Assembly (NCBI GenBank): GCA_963811895.1
Contig: CAWETE010000009.1
Span: 310,001 to 374,000 of the forward strand
DNA from: DASSUW01 sp963811895
GTDB taxonomy: Bacteria > Actinomycetota > Thermoleophilia > Solirubrobacterales > Solirubrobacteraceae
Length of the DNA stretch: 64,000 nt
Reading direction: 5' to 3'
Position 1 is the first letter of the stretch. Each line of letters begins with the position of its first letter. Positions 9,056-16,293 of the stretch are shown here, one piece after another. Below the pieces are notes generated by a model. That model saw nothing but the letters and a program-made list of their open reading frames with translations. It had not been told where the DNA came from and did no database searches. A program made the translations under genes and the position numbers.

Positions 9056-10134
9056 TCGAAGTACCGCTCCCGCGCCAGCACGGCGGTGAAGGCGAAGTCC
9101 GAGAACACGCCGTCGATCCCGAGCTTGAAGAACTGGCGGTACTCCCGCAGCGGGTTTCCGCCGTAGTCGGAGGCCAGGTTGTTCGGCTCGTCGCGGAACG
9201 TCCACGTGTGGATGAGCAGGCCCTTGCGATGCGCGCGCTTGATCAGGTCCGTCGGCGGGAGCGTGACGAGCGCGCCGTTGGCGGCGACCCTCGTGCTCAC
9301 GATGTAGCGCTTCCACGGCCCGATCCCGTCGGCGTAGGTCGCGATCTCGGCCAGGCCCTTGTCGGTCGCGAAGAAGCCGAACGTGCGGGCGAGCAGCTTC
9401 GGGTCGCCGGAGACGGTCCAGTCGTACGGGCGGTCCCACGGCGCGTAGTAGACGAGCGTGCCGTCGGCCGCGACGTCCGCGGCGTCGACGAGCTGCACCA
9501 GCCGGACGTCGGTCATGCGGTTGAGCTGCTTGAGGTTCGACTGCTCGAAGGACTGGATGAAGACCGGCGAGCGCTTCTTGTTCCAGCCGGCCTTGTCGAG
9601 CGCGCGGACGAGCCGGCCCTCGAGCGCCAATCCGAGCCGCTGGTGGAAGGTCGGGTGCTTGGTCTCGGGGTAGATCCCGACCCCCTTGCGCTTCGCCAGC
9701 GCGATGACCTCTTCGAAGGTCGGGATCTCGAACTCGCCGTCGAAGCCGTGCGGGCGGTTGGCGAGCGGCTGCACGGCGCGCAGGGTCTTGATCTCGGCCA
9801 GCGTGAAGTCCGAGGCGAACCATCCGGTCTCGTCGATCCCGTCGACGTTCTTGGTCGTCTCGCGCGAGGCGAACTCGGGATGCAACCGGACGTCGGTGGT
9901 CGCGGTGATGTTCGGCTCGTGGCGCGCGATCAGGTGGCCGTCCTTGGTGGCCACGAGGTCGGGCTCGATGTAGTCGGCGCCCATCCTGGCCGCCAGCGCA
10001 TAGCCCTGGAGCGTGTGGTCGGGCAGGTAGCCCGGGGCGCCGCGGTGGCCGATGACCAGCGGCTCGTCGTCATGCGCCATCGCCGGAGCGGCAGACGCGA
10101 ACAGCGCGACCAGCACCAGCAGGAAAGTCCTCAT
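9052..10134 (-). CDS. glpQ: Secreted glycerophosphodiester phosphodiesterase
   Basis: A 360-residue enzyme with a signal peptide (M-R-T-F-L-L-V-L-V-A-L-F-A-S-A-A-P-A-M-A). The GDPD catalytic pattern is complete: I-G-H-R-G-A near residue 29, the pair of acidic residues in Y-I-E-P-D-L, and the second His in L-I-A-R-H-E-P. It also keeps W-A-A/F-T-type C-terminal strands (I-H-T-W-T-F-R) of the TIM barrel. It hydrolyses glycerophosphodiesters to glycerol-3-phosphate and an alcohol such as choline or ethanolamine, outside the membrane. In this window it could supply choline to the betaine pathway; that link is inference. It is divergent from the IclR gene 83 bases away. Confidence 0.88.
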   Translation of the reverse strand: MRTFLLVLVALFASAAPAMAHDDEPLVIGHRGAPGYLPDHTLQGYALAARMGADYIEPDLVATKDGHLIARHEPNITATTDVRLHPEFASRETTKNVDGIDETGWFASDFTLAEIKTLRAVQPLANRPHGFDGEFEIPTFEEVIALAKRKGVGIYPETKHPTFHQRLGLALEGRLVRALDKAGWNKKRSPVFIQSFEQSNLKQLNRMTDVRLVQLVDAADVAADGTLVYYAPWDRPYDWTVSGDPKLLARTFGFFATDKGLAEIATYADGIGPWKRYIVSTRVAANGALVTLPPTDLIKRAHRKGLLIHTWTFRDEPNNLASDYGGNPLREYRQFFKLGIDGVFSDFAFTAVLARERYFD

Positions 10135-10201
10135 GGTTCCCCCTCACTCTTGCTGCGTGAGCCCGAACCTAACCGACACGCCGACGGGCGTGTGAAGAAT
10201 T

Positions 10202-10209
10202 GATATATC
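10202..10209. promoter_or_regulatory. Palindromic GATATATC motif upstream of iclR (site 1)
   Basis: The sequence TTGATATATCTGG contains the perfect palindrome GATATATC in a region otherwise rich in G and C. TATATC ends seven bases before the GTG start at 10217, the distance expected for the -10 box of a leaderless transcript. The same 8-mer occurs at 22278, 22334 and 54390, and a variant at 27034, each next to a transcription start region of a betaine-related unit. No good -35 box is seen here. Confidence 0.5.
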
Positions 10210-10216
10210 TGGCGTC

Positions 10217-10978
10217 GTGGACGCGGCAGACCTCACCGCTCGCGTGCTCGCGCTGGTGCTCGAGCGCTCGCCGCGGACCGTGGTCGAGCTCGAGACGGCG
10301 GCGGCCGCGTCGGCCGACAGCGTCCACACCGCGCTCGACGCGCTCGAGCGCAACGGGCTCGTCGAGTGGGACCCCACGCGCACGCACGTGCGCCCGGGCC
10401 CGCGCGAGGTGCGCTACGCGCAGTCGGGCCGCGACCTGGCCGAGCTGGCCGAGCCCGCGATGCGCCGGCTCGCCTCCGAGAGCGGCGAGACGGTCAACCT
10501 GATGGTGCGCACGACCGGCGGCGCGGAGGCGATCGCCCAGGTCGACGGCCGCCACGTGCTCGGCGTCAGCAACTGGATCGGCCGCGAGGTGCCCGACCAC
10601 TGCAGCGCCGCCGGCAAGGTCTTCCTCGCCTTCGGCGCCTCCTCCCTGCCGTCGGGCGAGCTCGAGCGCCCCACCACGCGCACGATCACCGACCGCCCGC
10701 TGCTGGAGCGCGAGCTCGAGTCGGTGCGCCGCCAGGGCTTCGCGACCATCTCCGACGAGCTCGAGGTCGGCCTCGCCGCCGTGGCGGCGCCGGTCCGCGA
10801 CGCCGACGGCGTGGTGGCAGCGCTGTCGGTCGCCGGCCCGACCGCCCGACTCGGCGACGCGCGGCTCGGCCTGCTCGGACGCGTGGCGATCGAGCAGGCG
10901 CACACGGTGTCGGTCCAGCTCGGATTCCAGGGCGAGCTCGAGGACCTGCTCGACTCGCTGCGCGCACGGCGCGAGTAG
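10217..10978 (+). CDS. IclR-family transcriptional regulator
   Basis: A 253-residue regulator with an N-terminal winged helix (about residues 5-60, L-E-R-S-P-R-T-V-V-E-L) and a C-terminal IclR effector domain containing N-L-M-V-R-T, S-N-W-I-G-R-E-V-P and the conserved C-S-A-A-G-K-V segment, then D-E-L-E-V-G-L-A-A-V-A-A-P-V. It is clearly paralogous to the IclR gene at 35732-36436, sharing the W-(I/V)-G-R-x-V-P and ELEVGLA blocks. The GTG start fits the close upstream GATATATC box. Because that box is repeated before betaine genes elsewhere in the window, control of that regulon is a reasonable hypothesis. The histidine kinase follows after nine bases. Confidence 0.85.
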   Translation: MDAADLTARVLALVLERSPRTVVELETAAAASADSVHTALDALERNGLVEWDPTRTHVRPGPREVRYAQSGRDLAELAEPAMRRLASESGETVNLMVRTTGGAEAIAQVDGRHVLGVSNWIGREVPDHCSAAGKVFLAFGASSLPSGELERPTTRTITDRPLLERELESVRRQGFATISDELEVGLAAVAAPVRDADGVVAALSVAGPTARLGDARLGLLGRVAIEQAHTVSVQLGFQGELEDLLDSLRARRE

Positions 10979-10987
10979 CCTGCGCGC

Positions 10988-12052
10988 GTGGAAGTCGACC
11001 CGTGGGGAGAGGATCCGAAGCTCGTCGAGGTCCTCGGCGCGCAGGGGGCGGCGGAGTTCCGCGCGATGCTCGACGGCTTCCCCGAGGCGGTCGGTGTCCT
11101 CTGGGCGATGCGCGACGGCGAGGGCCGGATCGTCGACTTCAGCTTCGGCTACGGCAATCCCTCGATCCTGCGCGCGTTCCGGCTGCCGGCCGCGACGCGC
11201 GACCGCTACACGCTGCTCGAGGCCCTGCCGCCGATGCGCGGCAGCCGTGCGTTCGACGCCTACATCCGCGTCTGCGAGACCGGCGAGCCGTTCGTTCACG
11301 AGGTCACCTACGACACGCCGTTCGGCGACGGCTACATGCTCGGCACCTGGGTGCAGCGCAGCGCCAAGCTGGGCGACGGGATCGTCAACTTCCTCACCGA
11401 CGTGACCGAGCAGCGGCGCATGGAGGCCGAGCTGCGCAGCTATGCGGACGTGGTCGCGCACGACCTCAACGAACCGGTCGCGGGCATCGCGATGCTCGTC
11501 GGCCTGCTCGAGCGACGGGCCGCGGAGCCACCGCCGGCCGGCGTCCTCGAGCAGCTGCGCACGAGCACCGAGCGCGCGCGTGACCTGATCGACGGCGTGC
11601 TGGTCTACGCGCGCGCCGGTGAGCTGAACACGGAGCGGGTGGCGCTCGCCGACCTCGTGTCCGAGGTCGCCGATGACCTGCGCATCGAAGGCGCGACGCT
11701 CGAGATCGGCGATCTGCCCGAGATCGACGGCGACCCGCGGCAGCTGCGCCGCGTGCTGCAGAACCTGCTCGGCAACGCCGTGAAGTACCACGGCGTGGCG
11801 CCGTTGCGGATCGAGGTCTCGGCGCTCCGCGACAGCCGGGAGTGGGTCGTGACCGTGCGCGACAACGGCCTCGGCGTCGATCCGGACCAGGCGGGCCGGA
11901 TCTTCGGCATGTTCTCCCGCGCCAACCAGCAGGTCGACGGCGTGGGGATCGGCCTCGCCGTCTGCCGCCGCATCGTCGAGGCCCATGGCGGGCGCATCTG
12001 GGTCGAGTCGGCCGGCGCCGGGAGCGCGTTCCGCTTCACCCTCCCGGCCTGA
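10988..12052 (+). CDS. PAS-domain sensor histidine kinase (orphan)
   Basis: A 354-residue soluble kinase. The N-terminal ~130 residues form a PAS-like sensor (F-R-A-M-L-D-G-F-P-E-A, ending N-F-L-T-D-V-T-E-Q-R). The HisKA box is A-D-V-V-A-H-D-L-N-E-P-V near residue 158, with His as phosphorylation site. The ATPase domain has N-L-L-G-N-A-V-K-Y (N box), V-R-D-N-G-L-G-V (G1) and G-V-G-I-G-L-A-V-C-R-R-I-V (G2). The sequence around F-S-R-A-N-Q-Q is typical of phytochrome-type kinases. There is no membrane segment and no response regulator next to it, so partner and signal are unknown. It may share a transcript with the IclR gene upstream. Confidence 0.85.
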   Translation: MEVDPWGEDPKLVEVLGAQGAAEFRAMLDGFPEAVGVLWAMRDGEGRIVDFSFGYGNPSILRAFRLPAATRDRYTLLEALPPMRGSRAFDAYIRVCETGEPFVHEVTYDTPFGDGYMLGTWVQRSAKLGDGIVNFLTDVTEQRRMEAELRSYADVVAHDLNEPVAGIAMLVGLLERRAAEPPPAGVLEQLRTSTERARDLIDGVLVYARAGELNTERVALADLVSEVADDLRIEGATLEIGDLPEIDGDPRQLRRVLQNLLGNAVKYHGVAPLRIEVSALRDSREWVVTVRDNGLGVDPDQAGRIFGMFSRANQQVDGVGIGLAVCRRIVEAHGGRIWVESAGAGSAFRFTLPA

Positions 12053-12054
12053 CC

Positions 12055-13638
12055 GTGGACAACGCCCACATCGCCGACCGCCTGGACGCGTTCGCCGCGC
12101 TGCTCGAGCTCGCCGAGGCGAACCCGTACACGGCTCGCGCCTACCGCCGCGCGGCGGAGACGATCCGCGCCGCCGGGGTCCCGGTCGCCGGCCTCGTGCG
12201 GAACGGGCAGGTGCGCCGGCTGCGCGGGATCGGGCCGGGGATCGAGGCGCGGCTGCGCGAGCTGGTCGAGACCGGCGAGATCGCCGAGCTCACCGAGCTG
12301 GAGCGCGAGCTCGCGCCGGAGCTGATCGGCATCGGCCGCTACCTCGGGCTCGGAGCCCGGCGCGGCGTGGAGATCGCCCGGGCGCTCGGCGTCCGGACGC
12401 TCGACGAGTTCCGCTCGGCCGCGGAGGCCGGCCGGCTGCAGAGCGTGCCGGGCATCGGGCCGAAGACCGAGGCGCGGCTGCGCGACGCGCTCGCCCGCGG
12501 GCCCGCGCCGCAGCAGGGGCTCCTGCTCAATCGCGCCCGGGAGCTCGTCGGCGGCGTGGCGACTGCGCTCGGCGGCGCGGCCGCCGGCGACGTGCGGCGC
12601 TGGCGCGACGTCTGCGAGCGCCTGGCCGTCGTCGCGCCCGACCTGGCGCTCTTCGCCGACCTGCCGCAGATCGTCGCCGTGATCGAGCAGGACGAGCGGC
12701 GCGCGGTCGGCGTGACCGTCGAGGGCGTCCCGATCGAGGTCGTGGCCGCCGAGCCGGAGCGCTTCGGGACCGCGCTGGTGCGCGCCACCGGCTCGGACGC
12801 CTACGTCGCCGCGCTCGAGCCGCTGCCGGACGCGCCCGACGAGGAGGCCGTCTACCGCGCGCTCGGCGTCCCCTGGTGCCCGCCCGAGCTGCGCGAGCAG
12901 CCGTTCCGCGGCGAGCCGCCGCCGTTGGTGGAGGTGGCCGACATCCGCGGCGACCTGCACTGCCACACCACCTGGTCCGACGGCCGCGCGAGCGTCGAGG
13001 AGATGGGCCGAGCGGCGCTCGACCGCGGCTACGAGTACGTCGCGATCTGCGACCACACGCCGGCCGTCGGCGCCGTCCGCGGCCTCACGCCCGACGACGT
13101 GCGCCGCCAGGGCGAGGAGATCGCGGCCGCCAACGAGCTGCTCGCCCCGTTCCGCGTCCTGCGCGGGATCGAGTGCGACATCCTGCCCGACGGCCGGCTC
13201 GACCTGCCCGACGACGTGCTCGCGGAGCTCGACTGGGTGCAGGCGAGCGTCCACGGCGGCCAGCGGATGCCGGCGCGCGAGATGACCAAGCGCGTCGAGG
13301 AGGCGCTCCGCAACCCGCACGTGCGCTGCCTCAGCCATCCCACGGGCCGGATCATCACCCGGCGGCCGGAGAACGCGCTCGACCTCGAGCGCGTGTTCGA
13401 GGTCGCCCTCGAGACGGGCGTCGCGCTCGAGGTCAACGGCCTCGCCCCCCGGCTCGACCTCAGCGGCGAGCACGTCCGGGAGGCGCTGCGGGCGGGGGTG
13501 CCGATCGTCTGCTCCACCGACGCCCACTCCGTGCAGGGGCTCGGCAACATGGAGCTCTCGGTGCGTACGGCACGCCGCGGCTGGGCGACGGCCGATCAGG
13601 TCGTGAACACACGGTCGCTCCCGTCGCTCACGCGGTGA
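12055..13638 (+). CDS. PolX-like PHP-domain protein with degenerate polymerase site
   Basis: A 527-residue protein with the PolX layout: helix-hairpin-helix and fingers (G-I-G-P-G-I-E near 59, G-I-G-P-K-T-E near 133), a palm-like region, and a C-terminal PHP domain from about residue 302. The PHP metal motifs are intact: D-L-H-C-H-T-T-W-S-D, I-C-D-H-T-P, G-I-E-C-D-I, S-V-H-G-G, L-S-H-P and S-T-D-A-H-S. The palm is unusual: where family members have a D-L-D pair, this protein reads E-R-L near residue 188, and the third Asp is replaced by Glu in V-P-I-E-V. It probably keeps nuclease or phosphoesterase activity but not polymerisation. The GTG start at 12055 follows the kinase stop by two bases. 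Confidence 0.85.
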   Translation: MDNAHIADRLDAFAALLELAEANPYTARAYRRAAETIRAAGVPVAGLVRNGQVRRLRGIGPGIEARLRELVETGEIAELTELERELAPELIGIGRYLGLGARRGVEIARALGVRTLDEFRSAAEAGRLQSVPGIGPKTEARLRDALARGPAPQQGLLLNRARELVGGVATALGGAAAGDVRRWRDVCERLAVVAPDLALFADLPQIVAVIEQDERRAVGVTVEGVPIEVVAAEPERFGTALVRATGSDAYVAALEPLPDAPDEEAVYRALGVPWCPPELREQPFRGEPPPLVEVADIRGDLHCHTTWSDGRASVEEMGRAALDRGYEYVAICDHTPAVGAVRGLTPDDVRRQGEEIAAANELLAPFRVLRGIECDILPDGRLDLPDDVLAELDWVQASVHGGQRMPAREMTKRVEEALRNPHVRCLSHPTGRIITRRPENALDLERVFEVALETGVALEVNGLAPRLDLSGEHVREALRAGVPIVCSTDAHSVQGLGNMELSVRTARRGWATADQVVNTRSLPSLTR

Positions 13639-14389
13639 CGCGCGCGTCGAGCCATTCGTCGAACGTCGGCCCGGCGAGGGCGGCGTCGGGGCCGGGGAGG
13701 GAGCCGCCCGTCTCGAACAGCGGGTCGGGCGCGTCGACCTCCTCCACGCGCACCGGGTCGCCGTTGCGCGCCGCCAGCCGCCGCGCGGCGTCGACGAGGC
13801 TCTCCTCGCGGGGGCCGGCGATCTCCCAGATCGGGCCGTCGCCGGTCGCCGGGACGGGCCTGTTCTCGGTGGCCAGCTCGACGAGCGCCTCGGCCACCGT
13901 GCGCGCGGCGACGAGCTGCGTGCGCATGCGCCACAGGTAGGCCACGTCGCCCTGGCGGCCCCAGTCCATCAGCTGCTCGACGAACTCGTGGAACTGCGTG
14001 GCGCGCAGGATGCGGACCGGGATCGGGCCGACCAGGTGCGTCTGCTCCTGCACGACCTTGGCCGCGTTGTAACCGCCGTTGAAGCGGTCGATGCCGACGA
14101 TCGACACGAGCACCATCCGGCGCACGCCGGCGCGCTCGCCCTGCTCCTGCAGGTTGCGGGCCGCGGTGGTGAAGAACTCGATGGCCGCCTGCTCGTCGGG
14201 CGTCGGGGGCGTGGTGGCGTCGATGATGCACTCGACTCCCTCGAGGGCCTCCGCGAGACCCGCGCCCGTGATGACGTCCACGCCCTTGGAGCGCGCGATC
14301 TCGACGACCTCGTGGCCGGCGGCTTCGAGGATCTCGACGGCAGGGCGGCCGACCCGCCCGGTGGCTCCCGCGACTGCGATCTTGGTCAT
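13628..14389 (-). CDS. NmrA-like NAD(P)-binding oxidoreductase, probable ECF41 target
   Basis: A 253-residue Rossmann protein of the atypical SDR/NmrA type. The N-terminus M-T-K-I-A-V-A-G-A-T-G-R-V-G carries the GxxGxxG dinucleotide motif; A-R-S-K-G-V-D-V marks the end of the second strand; V-L-V-S-I-V-G-I and Y-N-A-A-K follow, the latter resembling the YxxxK active site. Such oxidoreductases or carboxymuconolactone decarboxylases are the usual neighbours and targets of ECF41 sigma factors. It is divergent from the sigma gene, with an ECF41-like promoter facing it. The exact redox substrate is unknown. Its 3' end overlaps the PolX-like gene by 11 bases, convergently. Confidence 0.82.
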   Translation of the reverse strand: MTKIAVAGATGRVGRPAVEILEAAGHEVVEIARSKGVDVITGAGLAEALEGVECIIDATTPPTPDEQAAIEFFTTAARNLQEQGERAGVRRMVLVSIVGIDRFNGGYNAAKVVQEQTHLVGPIPVRILRATQFHEFVEQLMDWGRQGDVAYLWRMRTQLVAARTVAEALVELATENRPVPATGDGPIWEIAGPREESLVDAARRLAARNGDPVRVEEVDAPDPLFETGGSLPGPDAALAGPTFDEWLDARVTA

Positions 14390-14403
14390 CTCTGCTCTCC
14401 TTC

Positions 14404-14429
14404 GTCACATCCGTTGGCTTTGCCGCGTC
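14404..14429 (+). promoter_or_regulatory. ECF41-like promoter of the sigma factor gene
   Basis: GTCACA at 14404-14409, a 16-base spacer, and CGTC at 14426-14429. The published ECF41 consensus as I recall it is TGTCACA and CGTC. The predicted start point is about 30 bases before the sigma factor ATG, fitting autoregulation. Confidence 0.5.
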
Positions 14430-14437
14430 AGTGCATT

Positions 14438-14464
14438 GACGGATGCCGACGGAAGAACGTGACA
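14438..14464 (-). promoter_or_regulatory. ECF41-like promoter of the NmrA-like oxidoreductase gene
   Basis: On the minus strand, TGTCAC (14464-14459), a 17-base spacer, then CGTC (14441-14438), about 50 bases before the ATG at 14389. The match to the ECF41 promoter pattern is better than that of the divergent sigma promoter. Confidence 0.6.
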
Positions 14465-14465
14465 A

Positions 14466-15344
14466 ATGACCGAGAACGAATTCCTTGCCGAGCAGTTCGA
14501 GGCCACGCGGCCGCACCTGCGGGCCGTCGCCTACCGCATGCTCGGATCGCTCAACGAGGCCGACGACGCCGTCCAGGAGGCGTGGCTGCGGCTGAGCCGC
14601 TCGGACGCGGGCGAGATCGACAACCTCGGCGGCTGGCTGACGACCGTGGTCGCGCGCGTGTCGCTCGACATGCTGCGCTCGCGCCGGTCGCGCCGTGAGG
14701 CATCGCTCGACGACGTGCACGTGCCCGAGCCGATCGTGAGCCGCGCGGACGGCCTCGATCCCGAGCACGAGGCGCTGCTGGCCGACTCGGTCGGGCTCGC
14801 GCTGCTCGTCGTGCTCGAGAAGCTCAACCCGGCCGAGCGGCTCGCCTTCGTGCTGCACGACATGTTCGCCGTGCCGTTCGACGAGATCGGCCCGATGGTC
14901 GGCCGCTCACCGGACGCCGCCCGTCAGCTCGCCAGCCGCGCGCGGCGGCGGGTGCGCGGCGAGGCCCCCGCTCCCGACGCCGACCTCGCCGAGCAGCGCC
15001 GCGTGGTCGACGCCTTCTTCGCCGCCGCCCGCGACGGCGACTTCGAAGGGCTCGTCGCGGTGCTCGACCCGGACGTCGTGGTGCGCTCCGACGGCGGCCT
15101 CAGCGGCCCCACGCACGAGGTCCGCGGCGCGGAGGCCGTCGCCGCGCGGGCGATGAGCTTCGCCCACCTCGGCCCGTACGTCCGCCCGGCGCTCGTGAAC
15201 GGCGCGGCCGGCGTCGTCGTGGCGCCCCGCGGCCGGCCGTTCGCGGTCATGGGCTTCACCGTCGCCGGGGGCAGGGTCGTCGAGATCGACGCGCTGGCCG
15301 ATCCGGAGCGCCTGGCGCGGCTCGATCTGACGATCCTCGACTAG
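14466..15344 (+). CDS. sigJ: ECF41-family RNA polymerase sigma factor (SigJ-like)
   Basis: A 292-residue ECF sigma factor. Region 2 is seen as L-R-A-V-A-Y-R-M-L-G-S-L-N-E-A-D-D-A-V-Q, with W-L-T-T-V-V-A-R following; region 4 as L-N-P-A-E-R-L-A-F-V-L-H-D-M-F and D-E-I-G-P-M-V-G-R-S. The extra ~110-residue C-terminal SnoaL-like domain (R-R-V-V-D-A-F-F-A-A ... D-P-D-V-V-V-R-S-D-G-G) is the hallmark of ECF41, where it replaces a separate anti-sigma factor and sets activity. It is divergent from the NmrA-like gene, with matching promoters on both sides. The ATG at 14466 is used. The ECF41 inducing signal is generally unknown. Confidence 0.9.
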   Translation: MTENEFLAEQFEATRPHLRAVAYRMLGSLNEADDAVQEAWLRLSRSDAGEIDNLGGWLTTVVARVSLDMLRSRRSRREASLDDVHVPEPIVSRADGLDPEHEALLADSVGLALLVVLEKLNPAERLAFVLHDMFAVPFDEIGPMVGRSPDAARQLASRARRRVRGEAPAPDADLAEQRRVVDAFFAAARDGDFEGLVAVLDPDVVVRSDGGLSGPTHEVRGAEAVAARAMSFAHLGPYVRPALVNGAAGVVVAPRGRPFAVMGFTVAGGRVVEIDALADPERLARLDLTILD

Positions 15345-15841
15345 CGGTCGGCCTCGTCGAGCAGCCGGATGCCGAGCGCGGCGGCGAACACGCCGGCGTG
15401 ACCGACGATGTCGCCCCACGGCATCGCGGCGCCGCGCAGGCGCTCGGCGGCGACGATGCCGTCGAGCGTGCACGAGCGCAGCTCGCAGCCGTCGATCCGC
15501 AGGCCGGTGAGGTCGGCTTCGGTCAGGTCGCAGTGGTCGAAGCGGACGGAGCGCAGGAGCGCCTCGCGGAGCTCGGCCTGCGCGAGCATGCAGCCGACGA
15601 AGGCCACGCGCTCGAGCGTCGCGCCGGCGAAGGTGGCGAGGTCGATGCGGCAGTCGCGGAACATGACGTCGGTGAGCGTGCCGCGCGTCCATTGGACGCC
15701 GGTCATCCGCGCGCCCGTGACCGTGACACGCCGCAGCAACGGCTCCGGCGCGACCAGGTTGGCGAGGTTGCCGCGCTCGATCGCGACGTCGATCAGCCGC
15801 CAGCCCCTGAGCTGCCGGGCGCTGAGGTCGGCGTCCACCAT
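15341..15841 (-). CDS. Pentapeptide-repeat protein
   Basis: A 166-residue protein made largely of A(D/N)LXX-type five-residue repeats, such as R-R-V-T-V-T-G-A-R-M, L-R-S-V-R-F-D-H-C-D-L-T-E-A-D-L-T-G-L, which build a right-handed quadrilateral helix. The ATG at 15841 is the only standard start that does not run far into the cupin gene; the repeat-like sequence also extends a little upstream, so the start is uncertain. It is the last gene of the leftward dimethylglycine operon, about 30 bases after the cupin stop. Some family members mimic DNA and protect gyrase; nothing here proves that role. Confidence 0.68.
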   Translation of the reverse strand: MVDADLSARQLRGWRLIDVAIERGNLANLVAPEPLLRRVTVTGARMTGVQWTRGTLTDVMFRDCRIDLATFAGATLERVAFVGCMLAQAELREALLRSVRFDHCDLTEADLTGLRIDGCELRSCTLDGIVAAERLRGAAMPWGDIVGHAGVFAAALGIRLLDEADR

Positions 15842-15869
15842 CCGCTCGACCTCGTCCGGGCGCGGCGCC

Positions 15870-16293
15870 TCAGGTGTCCGAATGCTGCCGGGCGTCCGGC
15901 GAGGCATCCCAGAACTCGTCGATCTTCGTGGAGTCGCCGTGGTCGAGCTTGCGCGAGACCGCCCACAGCTCGACCGGCTCGTCACCCTCGTTGCGGTGCG
16001 AGCGCGGCGTCCGCGGGGCGACGCGCACCGCGGCGGGCGCGCTCACCGTCCGGACCTCGTCGCCGAACCGCATGGTCAACACCCCGCGCGTGACGAGGTA
16101 GAGCTCCTCCACCTCGTCGTGGAAATGGCCGGTGCCCTGCTCGAAGTCCGAGTGCGGCGGCTACGCGGATCAGGGTCGCCGCGAGCTGCTCGGCGCCCAG
16201 CGCCTCGGTCAGCCGGCGGAACTCGCCGGGCACGTCGGAGCCCGCGTAGGCGTCGTCGGCATCGTCGGGGTCCACGATCGCGTAGTCAGTCAT
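15870..16293 (-). pseudogene. Cupin-domain protein, one frameshift
   Basis: The N-terminal part (M-T-D-Y-A-I-V-D-P-D-D from 16293) overlaps the EtfD-like stop by eight bases. After A-T-L-I-R-V the frame breaks near 16163; dropping one base restores P-P-H-S-D-F-E-Q-G-T-G-H-F-H-D-E-V-E-E-L, a standard cupin metal motif (G-x-x-H-x-H-x-x-x-x-E), and continues to E-L-Y-L-V-T-R-G and a stop at 15870. The restored length is about 140 residues. A sensor-like or small-molecule-binding role is plausible; the position after the ETF genes does not identify a substrate. A sequencing error is likely. Confidence 0.7.
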
